From positions 65,784-129,783 of the forward strand of contig USRT01000002.1 of assembly GCA_900557195.1 (NCBI GenBank): DNA of 64,000 nucleotides, written 5' to 3'. The notes beneath the pieces are model-generated. The model was given only the letters and a program-made list of their open reading frames with translations. It was not told the DNA's origin and ran no database searches. Made by a program: the position numbers and the translations under genes. Positions within the stretch are counted from its first letter, which is position 1, and every line of letters starts with the position of its first letter. This DNA is from an uncultured Clostridium sp. GTDB taxonomy: Bacteria > Bacillota > Clostridia > TANB77 > CAG-508. Below, in pieces: positions 25,743-33,974 of the stretch.

Positions 25743-26582
25743 TTATACTTTTAATTCTAATTCTTTTAATTTATATATAATATTATTACACATATTATCA
25801 ACTTCTTTTATAAAAAAATTATTTCTATCTGATTCATCTACATTTCTTAATTTTAGAAAAAAGTCTGGAAGTTTTGCTTCCGTGCATGCCTCAAAAAACA
25901 ATGTATTATATGGAATAACTGATAATAAGCTTTTTTCCTTTAAAAATCTTGTTACATTCTTTTCATTATATTTTGAAAATCTATCATATTTCCCTATCGA
26001 AATCATAACATTTTCTTGTCTGTATATTTCTTCTTTTTCTCTTAAATCTATAAATTCTTCTATGGTTCTTAGTCCTTGATTTAAATTTATTATTATAATA
26101 TCAGACATCTGCAAAATCTGTTTTCTTATATTTTCTGATACTCGTTTGCTTAAGTCTACAAATACCAAGTCATAATTCCTTTTACTCGCTTCTATTACAA
26201 CTGGATAACTTTCACAAACATTCTTATATTCTGAATAAAACTTAGCTTGTGGTGAGCTTAATATCTCTAATCTATCTTTAAAAACTACTTTAGCGTAATC
26301 TGTTACTATATTCTCTGATGACCTATTAGATACTAAAACTTTAGTTAACCCCTCAATGCCAGAACCTACTCCTACTAAATTAGAATTTAATAATCTAGAA
26401 CCCGTATTACTTTCATTTTCTTGTTTCCAGAAACAGTTTTCTAAACTTGAATCTCTAAAACTTGTTGCAATTGCTAGCATTTTATAATTATGTTTAATTG
26501 CCATATGTGTGATAACCGAAGCCATAGACACAGTTTGTCCTGTTTCTTTATAATCTGTACTATAAAATGTTATAATTGCCAT
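25743..26582 (-). CDS. ParA/MinD-like (CpaE-type) protein with degenerate P-loop, copy 2
   Basis: The 279-residue protein starts MAIITFYSTDYKETGQTVSM. In ParA/MinD relatives this place reads GKGGVGKT; here it is STDYKETGQTV, so nucleotide binding may be altered. A ParA-like DLVFVDLSKRV and IIINLNQGLRTIEEF follow. CpaE-type proteins guide Tad systems to the pole. The gene begins three bases from the end of the related upstream gene. Confidence 0.65.
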   Translation of the reverse strand: MAIITFYSTDYKETGQTVSMASVITHMAIKHNYKMLAIATSFRDSSLENCFWKQENESNTGSRLLNSNLVGVGSGIEGLTKVLVSNRSSENIVTDYAKVVFKDRLEILSSPQAKFYSEYKNVCESYPVVIEASKRNYDLVFVDLSKRVSENIRKQILQMSDIIIINLNQGLRTIEEFIDLREKEEIYRQENVMISIGKYDRFSKYNEKNVTRFLKEKSLLSVIPYNTLFFEACTEAKLPDFFLKLRNVDESDRNNFFIKEVDNMCNNIIYKLKELELKV

Positions 26583-26584
26583 AT

Positions 26585-27283
26585 CTATACACCTCTTTCT
26601 AATTGTTTAAAAGCCTTTTTTAAAAGTCCTATCTCCTCACCATTTAATATTTCTTCTGCAATATACATTAATCCATCTTTATATTCTGGAGTTAATTTTT
26701 TTAATTTTATTTTTGACACTCTCTGATTTTCTGAAATAACTGTTTGATCTCCCATTTCAAACGGGAAATATATAATCTCTTCATTCCATTTAATGTTATA
26801 ATCTTTTGCCAAGAATTCTAAGTATTCATCATCTTGCTTACTTACATCTTTTGCAAAATATACTTTAGTAAGTGTTAATTCCTTATTTGTACTTGCTAAA
26901 ATTTCAATACCTTTTTTTAATGAATACAAATCAAATGATGTAACAAAATACTTACTTGTAGAATCCTCTATATTATAGTTCATATAACTTTCTAGTGAAT
27001 CAATATCATAAAATATATAATCATATTTTAAATCTTCATTTTCATCAATTCCAATATAATTTTTTATATCAGAAATTTTATTAAAACCAACTGCAACATC
27101 AATCCCTTCAAATTCTGTTACATAGGTTTTGCTGGGATTAATAACTGGTACTACATACTTTGCTTTTTGATTTACTGTAGCATCTACTAATAATACATTT
27201 TTTTTCATAGCTACTAATAATCTTGCAATGTATATTATAAGATCGGTTTTATCATATGCACCTATAAAACTAATTTTTTTCAT
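26585..27283 (-). CDS. ParA/MinD-like protein with degenerate P-loop, copy 1
   Basis: The 232-residue protein has MKKISFIGAYDKTDLIIYIA in place of the Walker A of ParA proteins, then VLLVDATVNQKAKYVVP and YDYIFYDIDSLESYM at the Walker B position. The fold is recognisable but the P-loop is missing. The fact that two such genes lie in tandem suggests a heterodimer or a regulatory pair in the Tad locus. Confidence 0.6.
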   Translation of the reverse strand: MKKISFIGAYDKTDLIIYIARLLVAMKKNVLLVDATVNQKAKYVVPVINPSKTYVTEFEGIDVAVGFNKISDIKNYIGIDENEDLKYDYIFYDIDSLESYMNYNIEDSTSKYFVTSFDLYSLKKGIEILASTNKELTLTKVYFAKDVSKQDDEYLEFLAKDYNIKWNEEIIYFPFEMGDQTVISENQRVSKIKLKKLTPEYKDGLMYIAEEILNGEEIGLLKKAFKQLERGV

Positions 27284-27310
27284 TTAATCCTCCTATTAGT
27301 TTCTTAAAAA

Positions 27311-28207
27311 TTATTTCAAAGCATCTAAATATTTTTTTCTTTCCTGCATAGCCTTATTTACTTCATCTTCTATAGATTTTTCTATATTATCTTGTGCTTT
27401 ATTATTATATACCCCTAATGAGGAATTAATATTATTTCTTGTATTTACTGATTCATTAAATCTTGTAATTAAAGCATTTCTTGCTTCGACTGTTATATTA
27501 CTATTTTGGCGAATTGCTTCTTGTACTGTGATACTTGGAACATAAGTTGGTGTAGAAGAATTTTGAAGTCCTGGTTCTATATACTTAGATACATATAAAA
27601 TAGAACCTTCCATAATATAATTCTCTACTATTGCGTTACTCATTGTTTGTATTTCACTTTCATTTAATTTAAGTAAAATTGTATTTTCTGAATCTATTCC
27701 TAAAACTTGTGGCAATTCTATTTTCTTTTTTGAAACCACTATATAATCTAATCCTGAAGGTAATCTTAATCGTATATCAACATATTCATTAGTATTAATT
27801 TGTGATGGTAACAAAATCATATTATATTCTTGAATTCTTGTATCATTAGTAGTTTTATCATCTGATTTTGTTATCATATCAGATGATAAAATTGTTCCTT
27901 GTTTTAAATCTATCTTTGCAATTGTATCTTCTTCAATTTGCATCAAAGTAATACTATTATTTGGTACTATTTCAGTAGTTACTTCTACTTTTTTTAGATT
28001 TTCTAATTTTATATTATCGCCTGATTTTATATCTGTTGTTAAAACATATGCGTCTTTTGACTCTTGCTGTTTTTCTTTATGTACATTATTTATATTTATT
28101 AATCTAAATATCAGAAATGCAATTATAACTCCTGTTATTACTAGTGTTACAAACATTCCTAATATAAATGAATTTCTTGCTTTTCTTTGCATTGGATTTT
28201 TTGCCAT
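27311..28207 (-). CDS. CpaB/RcpC-like SAF-domain protein of the Tad locus
   Basis: The 298-residue protein has one membrane helix (FILGMFVTLVITGVIIAFLI) and an SAF domain (YVLTTDIKSGDNIKLENLKK, then IDLKQGTILSSDMI) as in CpaB/RcpC, followed by a beta-rich region. CpaB links the Tad apparatus to the cell wall or outer layers. It is the first gene of the operon, and its upstream gap holds a perfect 40-bp inverted repeat. Confidence 0.75.
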   Translation of the reverse strand: MAKNPMQRKARNSFILGMFVTLVITGVIIAFLIFRLININNVHKEKQQESKDAYVLTTDIKSGDNIKLENLKKVEVTTEIVPNNSITLMQIEEDTIAKIDLKQGTILSSDMITKSDDKTTNDTRIQEYNMILLPSQINTNEYVDIRLRLPSGLDYIVVSKKKIELPQVLGIDSENTILLKLNESEIQTMSNAIVENYIMEGSILYVSKYIEPGLQNSSTPTYVPSITVQEAIRQNSNITVEARNALITRFNESVNTRNNINSSLGVYNNKAQDNIEKSIEDEVNKAMQERKKYLDALK

Positions 28208-28387
28208 ATGTTTACCACTCCCTACATTTTACTACATAATACTACTAATTCTATTTTACATCAACGCCCTATAAAAAACAATAAATCTGGGGTTTGTAAT
28301 AAGGATTTAATATATTTGTAATATTGGTGTAATAAATTTAAATTGAAAGAGTTAGTGATTTATTTTTTTGTTTTCTACAATGTTACC

Positions 28388-28550
28388 GTCTGCCAATAAT
28401 TAGCATATTTATAAATTTAAACCAATCTTGAAGCGTGTCAGCAAGTGCTAATAATGTGTTTTATACCACGCAGTCACTAAAGAAATTTTAGCTAAATTCG
28501 TACCGTCTGCGATTGGTTTAAATTTATAAATATGCTAATTATTGGCAGAC
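28388..28550. repeat. Perfect 40-bp inverted repeat with 83-base loop
   Basis: Arms 28388-28427 and 28511-28550 are exact reverse complements over 40 bases, starting GTCTGCCAATAATTAGCAT. The direct repeat TACCGTCTGC occurs at 28384 and 28501. No ORF lies inside. The loop holds GTGTCAGCAAGTGC and CACGCAGTCAC segments. It fills the gap between the 28581-29000 gene and the start of the Tad operon at 28207, so it may be a MITE-like element or a regulatory RNA structure. Confidence 0.8.
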
Positions 28551-28580
28551 TAATGTGTATTTTTACTTTTCTTCTTTTAT

Positions 28581-29000
28581 TTACCTTCTAAATCTTCTAG
28601 TATAGTTTCGCGTTGGATAAAAATCGCCTCTAGAACATATTGGGCAAGAATTATTATCATCATCAGTATTGCTGTTTTCTCCACAAATGCAATTATTATT
28701 TGAATTACTGCTTAAGTTATTAATACAATCGCTGTTTTGATTGTTATTAGAACTATTATTTAAGCAATTTCTAATAAAATTGCATATCGCTTTAACAAGT
28801 GCAGCTGTTATAAATGCAAGTATTGTATAAACTATAGCAAATACTAAGAAACTTGAATCAAAAGCAGCAAATGTAACAATTAGAAATATAGCAAAAAATG
28901 TTGCTGCTACTAATATAGGACAATCTAATATTTTTTCTAATACTATTGCAAATATAATTGTTGCAACAGGTATAGCAAAAAATAGTAATAAAGTATTCAT
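28581..29000 (-). CDS. Small multi-pass membrane protein with Asn-rich linker and Cys-rich tail
   Basis: The 139-residue protein has three to four membrane segments at residues 3-75 (FFAIPVATIIFAIVLEKILD and on). Then come an Asn/Ser-rich stretch, two CxC/CxxC-type motifs (NCICGENSN and SCPICSRGDFYPT) and a basic end (NYTRRFRR). I do not recognise the family. A metal-binding or redox-sensitive C-terminus is a guess. It stands alone between a palindromic gap and an HD-domain gene. Confidence 0.55.
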   Translation of the reverse strand: MNTLLLFFAIPVATIIFAIVLEKILDCPILVAATFFAIFLIVTFAAFDSSFLVFAIVYTILAFITAALVKAICNFIRNCLNNSSNNNQNSDCINNLSSNSNNNCICGENSNTDDDNNSCPICSRGDFYPTRNYTRRFRR

Positions 29001-29107
29001 ACAAAATTCCTCTCTTTCTATGTATCATTTTCATTTTGTATATATTATTCTTTATTACTATTTTTTGTTACTAATCTATTGTTTCATAAATTTTAATTTA
29101 GTTATTT

Positions 29108-30388
29108 TTAATTTAAAAAAGATTCTGGATTATTTTTTAACAATTCAATTTCCTTTCTAAATTCTTTTAATTCTTCCGCCGTAAAATACTTTAAAAAATA
29201 TTCTGAATCTTTCTCTATTAAATGCTCTTTAATGTAAATATAATATTCCCTTAAAAAATCGAGATAAAAACATTTATTTTGTATTTCATCAATATTTTGA
29301 ATTCTTAGAAATCTTTTAAATCTATCTTGATAAATGGAATCAATTAATTTGATAAAAGTATAATTGTTAAAATATCCAACTTCCACCCATAGTTTCATAA
29401 CTCCTAATATTTTATCAACCAGTTCTGATATATATCCTTCTGCACCATATTTATACTTAGAAATTATTATATAGAGATTTCGTCCTATAAGTCCCTCTAA
29501 CTCTTTTTCATCTTTTTCTTCAATCTCAGCAAACATTTTTTTAGTTACATCATTATAATTTTTAAAATGAGTTATTATTTCAGTTCCCTTATATTCTCCA
29601 AAATCATGGAATAAAGACTTTGTCATAATTGTATACTTGTCTAGTTTTTCTCCTAATTCTTTATTACAATATTCTGCAAGTAAAAAACTCATAATTGTAA
29701 TCATGTATGAATGAAGAAGCACATTTTCAGGTAATTGGGATGGTATACTAGAATATCTATATACTTCTTTTAAATTCAAAGCTACATAAGTCAAATTTCC
29801 ATATTGACTTTCATTAAAGGTATTGTCTATTATCGAATTTACAATTATTTCTTTTTCTTTATAAAAATACTCTTCTTTATTGCTATTTTTAAACTGCATT
29901 ATAATTTTATCTTTTATATCATTAAAATGTGAAATAACTTCTTGATTTCCTCTTAATAAGATTTTTTGAAAAATTGCAAATTCTGCAATATCTTCTAAAA
30001 ATGTTAAAAGTTTACTGTATGCATTTACCTCATTCTTTTTATAATTATACTTTAATTTTTGCATAATTCTATTTTTGTATTGAAATTTTTCTAAAATCAA
30101 TTCATCTAATATAGTATAATATAATTTAAAATCAGATTCAGAAATTTCAAATGCTAAACTTCCAGTTTCTCCATATATGATTTGTTTTAATAAATAATTA
30201 GATATTGTATCTGTTATCACTTGATTTTGTTCATTTCTATCTTCAATAATTTTTATAAATAAATATATTGCAATCATAGATTTATCTATAATTGTATATT
30301 TATTATTTATTGTTTGATGTATTTTTGAATTATAACTATCAATACAAGATATGTATATCTTAAATAAATCTTCTATTATATCATTCAT
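29108..30388 (-). CDS. HD-domain phosphohydrolase-like protein
   Basis: In the middle of this 426-residue protein is an HD domain: LLHSYMITIMSFLLAEYCN and then SLFHDFGEYKGTEIITHFKN, with the HD pair and the following Glu as in YfbR-type 5-prime-nucleotidases. The N-terminal 200 residues are helical and unassigned, with a second possible HD-like segment lacking the motif. The cytoplasmic location is inferred from the lack of membrane segments. The substrate is unknown. Confidence 0.6.
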   Translation of the reverse strand: MNDIIEDLFKIYISCIDSYNSKIHQTINNKYTIIDKSMIAIYLFIKIIEDRNEQNQVITDTISNYLLKQIIYGETGSLAFEISESDFKLYYTILDELILEKFQYKNRIMQKLKYNYKKNEVNAYSKLLTFLEDIAEFAIFQKILLRGNQEVISHFNDIKDKIIMQFKNSNKEEYFYKEKEIIVNSIIDNTFNESQYGNLTYVALNLKEVYRYSSIPSQLPENVLLHSYMITIMSFLLAEYCNKELGEKLDKYTIMTKSLFHDFGEYKGTEIITHFKNYNDVTKKMFAEIEEKDEKELEGLIGRNLYIIISKYKYGAEGYISELVDKILGVMKLWVEVGYFNNYTFIKLIDSIYQDRFKRFLRIQNIDEIQNKCFYLDFLREYYIYIKEHLIEKDSEYFLKYFTAEELKEFRKEIELLKNNPESFLN

Positions 30389-30532
30389 TATTTTACTCCT
30401 ATCATTAAAAAGTATCGTTCTTGCTATATTATATAATTCCTTTTATTATATTTCTGTTGCTTTTAATGTACTTGACATTTTTCTTTTTAAAACTTGAATT
30501 ATATCATCTAATATTGTACAAATTTATACACT

Positions 30533-31274
30533 TTATTCATATTCAACACTAAGTAAATACAATCCTTGTGGAGGAAGAGTTTTTCCTGCTCTAGTTCTAC
30601 TTTTTGAGTCAATTATTTCTTTTATATCTTCTGCTTTTATTTTTCCAAGTCCAACATCTAATAATGTTCCAGCTATTATTCTAACCATATTATATAAAAA
30701 TCCATTTCCTGTAAGTTCTATATATATTCTATCATTTTCTCTATAAAGATTTGTACTATAAATTGTTCTTACACTACTTTTACTACTTGTTCCACTTGCT
30801 TTAAATCCTTTAAAATCGTGCTCACCTTCAAACTCTTTTATAGCCTTTTTCATTTCTTCTATATTTAAACTAATTGGAAAATGATATTCTAAATTTCTAT
30901 AAATCGCTGTACCATATTTTGAATTATTTATAATATATCTATATGTTTTTTTCTTACAAGAATACCTGCTATGAAACTTTTGGTCTACTTCTTCTGCTTT
31001 TTTTATAACAATTGATTTTTTTAGCCTTGAATTAATCGCTATAGCCATTTTCTCTATTGGAATTTTACTATTCGTTTTAAAATTTGCAACTTGACCGAAT
31101 CGCATGTACACCTGCATCTGTTCTTCCAGATGCAATTAAATCTATATCATCTTCTCCTGTAATACTACTAATTACTTTTTCAATCTCACCTTGTATATTT
31201 AATTTATTAGGTTGCTTTTGCCATCCATTAAAGTCTTTTCCATCATATTCTATTACTAATCTTATATTTCTCAT
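30533..31274 (-). CDS. truA: tRNA pseudouridine(38-40) synthase TruA; frame joined through CGG +1 shift
   Basis: TruA makes pseudouridine at positions 38-40 of the tRNA anticodon arm. The first part (from 31274) has RLVIEYDGKDFNGWQKQP and the catalytic GRTDAGVHAI. The second has VANFKTNSKIP, GFLYNMVRIIAGTLLDVG and RTRAGKTLPPQGLYL. The natural join is GRTDAGVHAI-GQVANF, which needs the C of CGG at 31095-31097 to be skipped. The corrected length is 246 residues, normal for TruA. This enzyme itself acts on the anticodon region and influences frame maintenance in other bacteria. Confidence 0.92.
31095..31097 (-). other. CGG +1 frameshift site in truA
   Basis: GCG ATT CGG TCA becomes ATT|GGT CAA GTT GCA, restoring the family motif GQVANF right after the catalytic Asp loop. 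P-site codon ATT. Confidence 0.8.
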
Positions 31275-31301
31275 ATTATATCACCTTTTTTATTTTTAAA
31301 A

Positions 31302-31332
31302 GCAGACGTGTATATAAGTATAACACGTCTGC
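31302..31332 (-). terminator. Hairpin terminator downstream of cdaA
   Basis: A 10-bp perfect stem (GCAGACGTGT / ACACGTCTGC) is followed on the minus strand by TTTTAAAAATAAAAAA. It lies between cdaA and truA. Confidence 0.6.
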
Positions 31333-31360
31333 ATGAAGAATCTTAAAATTCAATACTTTA

Positions 31361-32308
31361 TTAAAATTTCAAAGTGTTCATTTTGAGTTTTCCCCTCCGA
31401 ACATCTTTATTCTTATTTAATCTATTTTTAAGTTTTAAAACATTTTTTCTAGTTTTTTTATCTTCTTTGTATCTATCAGAAACTATATTTTTTATTAATA
31501 TCTTTTTAAGTGCATCTTCTTTTAAATCTGCGATTAAGTTACCATCCCTTGCAATAGATACTTTTCCAGTTTCTTCTGATACTACTATTGCAATAGCGTC
31601 AGATTCTTTAGAGATTCCAATTGCTGCTCTATGTCTTGTTCCTAGCTCCTTAGCAATATCTTGACTGCTAGCAAGTGGCAAAATGCATGCTGCTGAAACA
31701 ATTTTATTTTCACTTATAATTACTGCTCCATCATGCAGTGGAGTGTTTGGTGTAAATAGATTTACAAGCAACTGTGGTGATACTTCCGCATCTAAAATAA
31801 CACCTGTTTCTATTATATCTTTTATCTTAATTTCTCTTTCTATTACAATTAGTCCACCTGTTTTAGTTTTTGAAAGTTCCATTGCTGCAATTACAATTTT
31901 ATATACATCTTCTTTTGTCTTTGTAATTACATCTTTATCTATTCCAAAAAATCTAGTGAATTTATTGCTTCCTAACTGTTCCAAAGTCCTACGTAATTCT
32001 GGCTGAAATATAATTATTAAAGCTATAACTCCATATGTCATAACTGATGTTAAAATGAAGTTTAGAATTTTCAAGTTTAATAAATCACTAATTGCTACAA
32101 TTACTACAAAAAGTACTATTCCTTTAAGCAATTGTGCAACTCTGGATTTTTTTACTGATTTAACAAATTTATATCCTAAAAATATAACAATAACTAAATC
32201 TAATATTAAAGATATTAATTTTATTGGATATTGATATAGTTCATGTATGTATGCTATTACATTTAACTGAATAAACCCATTTACTGTATTTATCAAATTT
32301 TCTATCAT
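31361..32308 (-). CDS. cdaA: Diadenylate cyclase CdaA; CGG near the C-terminus gives two possible ends
   Basis: CdaA makes the messenger c-di-AMP at the membrane. Three N-terminal membrane segments (residues 25-105) precede a DAC domain with NTPLHDGAVIISENKIVSAACILPL and LGTRHRAAIGISKESDAIAI, the active-site DGA and RHR motifs. The unshifted frame ends at 31361 with DVRRGKLKMNTLKF. If the CGG at 31397-31399 shifts +1, as elsewhere in the window, the protein ends at TGA 31378-31380 with DVGGENSK. Both ends lie outside the catalytic domain. A 42-residue membrane protein gene lies immediately upstream. Confidence 0.9.
   Translation of the reverse strand: MIENLINTVNGFIQLNVIAYIHELYQYPIKLISLILDLVIVIFLGYKFVKSVKKSRVAQLLKGIVLFVVIVAISDLLNLKILNFILTSVMTYGVIALIIIFQPELRRTLEQLGSNKFTRFFGIDKDVITKTKEDVYKIVIAAMELSKTKTGGLIVIEREIKIKDIIETGVILDAEVSPQLLVNLFTPNTPLHDGAVIISENKIVSAACILPLASSQDIAKELGTRHRAAIGISKESDAIAIVVSEETGKVSIARDGNLIADLKEDALKKILIKNIVSDRYKEDKKTRKNVLKLKNRLNKNKDVRRGKLKMNTLKF
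31397..31399 (-). other. CGG codon near the end of cdaA, possible +1 site
   Basis: GTT CGG AGG GGA would become GTT|GGA GGG GAA AAC TCA AAA TGA. The shift is not needed to keep the frame open, so this site is only consistent with the pattern. Confidence 0.45.
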
Positions 32309-32337
32309 ATATATCTCCTATTTTTATATAGATACAA

Positions 32338-32466
32338 TTATTTTATTACTGTATTTACCAAATAATATATAAAAGTTGTAGCTACACCTAATATCATTAA
32401 TCCTGCTAAGATAGCAGCCATTACTTTTGTAAGAATTCTTCCTGTATCATAGTTTTTCTTTGCCAT
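32338..32466 (-). CDS. Small single-pass membrane protein (42 residues)
   Basis: The gene begins at ATG 32466 with an AGGAGG ribosome-binding site seven bases upstream. It encodes MAKKNYDTGRILTKVMAAIL, continuing AGLMILGVATTFIYYLVNTV and a basic end. One hydrophobic helix covers about residues 14-37. It lies 29 bases upstream of cdaA on the same strand, so a partner or regulator of CdaA is possible, but nothing in the sequence proves it. Confidence 0.7.
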   Translation of the reverse strand: MAKKNYDTGRILTKVMAAILAGLMILGVATTFIYYLVNTVIK

Positions 32467-32557
32467 TTTACATTCCTCCTTTGTTTACATCTATACATAA
32501 TGTTATCACACAAATTTTGCTTTTTCAACATTTTATCGTATATATTTATATAATAAA

Positions 32558-32866
32558 TTATCTATAATATTTTTCTAAAATAGAAATAGCCCTTTCTAAA
32601 TTTTGTGAAGTATGAATAATAGAGACTATTTGAATTTCACTTTCTTTAATATAATAAATAATTCTATGCTTTTTATAAAGTAACTGTCTAAATTTTATAT
32701 CATTTAATTTAAACATAACTTTCCCCAATTCACTATTTGATAAAAGACTATTAGTAAAAACAACTAATGACTTTATATAATCTTTTATATTATGTAGTTC
32801 TGCTTTTGATGTCTCTTTAAAATTTTGTAATTGTTCTAATGCTAGAGGTGTCCATTTTATTACCAT
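32558..32866 (-). CDS. ParE/RelE-type toxin
   Basis: The 102-residue protein starts VIKWTPLALEQLQNFKETSK and has FRQLLYKKHRIIYYIKESEI and IIHTSQNLERA, the pattern of the ParE/RelE superfamily (beta-sheet core with YRIIY-like strand). Relatives inhibit gyrase or cleave mRNA; which is not clear. It overlaps the end of the antitoxin gene by seven bases. Confidence 0.8.
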   Translation of the reverse strand: MVIKWTPLALEQLQNFKETSKAELHNIKDYIKSLVVFTNSLLSNSELGKVMFKLNDIKFRQLLYKKHRIIYYIKESEIQIVSIIHTSQNLERAISILEKYYR

Positions 32867-33030
32867 TTTGCAATCTCCTTTAATAATTGTTCTGTTGTAA
32901 TACTTGCTCCATCCTCAGCTTGTTTATAACCTTTCATAATACTACCAATTAAAAGTAATGCTTCTGCAATCTCCTCATCCGAAACATCATCTGGTAGATT
33001 TTGAATAACTTGTAACGCTAATTCTTTCAT
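32860..33030 (-). CDS. Antitoxin of a ParE-type toxin-antitoxin pair
   Basis: From the ATG at 33030 (AGGAGGAATGTATCA upstream) the protein is 56 residues: MKELALQVIQNLPDDVSDEE, then IAEALLLIGSIMKGYKQAED and a polar C-tail. Small size, acidic helices and overlap with the toxin fit a type II antitoxin. The longer frame up to 33078 has no ribosome-binding site and is not used. Confidence 0.75.
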   Translation of the reverse strand: MKELALQVIQNLPDDVSDEEIAEALLLIGSIMKGYKQAEDGASITTEQLLKEIAKW

Positions 33031-33250
33031 TGATACATTCCTCCTATTTAAGAATATACTCTGTATACAGTATATCACAACAAAGCAGATTTGAAAACAG
33101 AAATTTAATTTTCCTTTTTTGGGGCAATTACAGATTGATTTAAATTCTTAGTTGTTATGTGATAATTTTATTCTCTAAAGTTTCATTTATTATGAATAGT
33201 AAAACATTTATTTATCTAACTTATAAAACTTTCTTACTATATATATCAAA

Positions 33251-33288
33251 GGACGCAAAACCTATATCTTCCTTTAGGATTTGCGTCC
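33251..33288 (-). terminator. Hairpin terminator of the 33.3-33.8 kb lipoprotein gene
   Basis: A 14-bp stem with one mismatch (GGACGCAAAACCTA pairs with TAGGATTTGCGTCC) lies six bases past the stop codon. It is followed by a short T-rich stretch only. Confidence 0.6.
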
Positions 33289-33293
33289 AATAT

Positions 33294-33848
33294 TTACTGC
33301 ACTAACATGCAGTCACAATCTGGCTTATGTATTCCATCATGCCAAATTAAGAAAATTTGCTTTGTGTCTTGGTTATATCCCCAAATAGAGTTTACACCCA
33401 ATTCAACTATGTCGTATGCCTTTGTAACTCCATCAGTTGTCTCAACAATCGCTTCATCAATCATTCGATAAGTATTCCCGTCTTTAAAATAAACATCAAC
33501 ATCAAAGAATATCTTTGTAGTTTCAAAACCAGTAATGTCTACTTCAAACCGATTCTCTTCAGTTCCTTTCCAATAGCTATAAGATGCTACTCTTCCCCAG
33601 TCTATTGGTGATGATATTCTGCTATACTCACCTTTTTCTGAATAATATTTGGTAATACATTCGCAAATATTTTCATATATTTCCTGGTAATCAGTGTTAG
33701 CCTGATTATATGAACTATATTTTACGCCAACATCTACCTCCATTTCCATGACTTCATTTGTTGAGTCTGATTCTTTACTATTACATGCACAACATAAACA
33801 TAATGTTCCTACTGTAACAGCAAAAAGTTTGTAAATCTTTCCGACCAT
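33294..33848 (-). CDS. Probable lipoprotein, function unknown; contains an in-frame CGG read as sense
   Basis: From the ATG at 33848 (GGAGG six bases upstream) the protein begins MVGKIYKLFAVTVGTLCLCC, a lipoprotein signal with a LCLCCAC lipobox-like segment, then an acidic and soluble domain (YQEIYENICECITKYYSEKG and on). The base and codon use is richer in G+C than the neighbours, and the gene stands alone, so recent transfer is likely. The codon AAT CGG TTT at 33549-33551 is in frame. A +1 shift there would meet a stop three codons on, so this gene is the one exception to the CGG pattern. Confidence 0.6.
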   Translation of the reverse strand: MVGKIYKLFAVTVGTLCLCCACNSKESDSTNEVMEMEVDVGVKYSSYNQANTDYQEIYENICECITKYYSEKGEYSRISSPIDWGRVASYSYWKGTEENRFEVDITGFETTKIFFDVDVYFKDGNTYRMIDEAIVETTDGVTKAYDIVELGVNSIWGYNQDTKQIFLIWHDGIHKPDCDCMLVQ

Positions 33849-33974
33849 CATTTTCCTCCAAATTCTGGTGCTACAATACAAGTTATATTTGCATTGTATA
33901 GGTTTATATTCAAATTTTGGGTGTAATACCCTTGAAGAATAATTATACATATTTTATATTACTTAGTCAACTGT

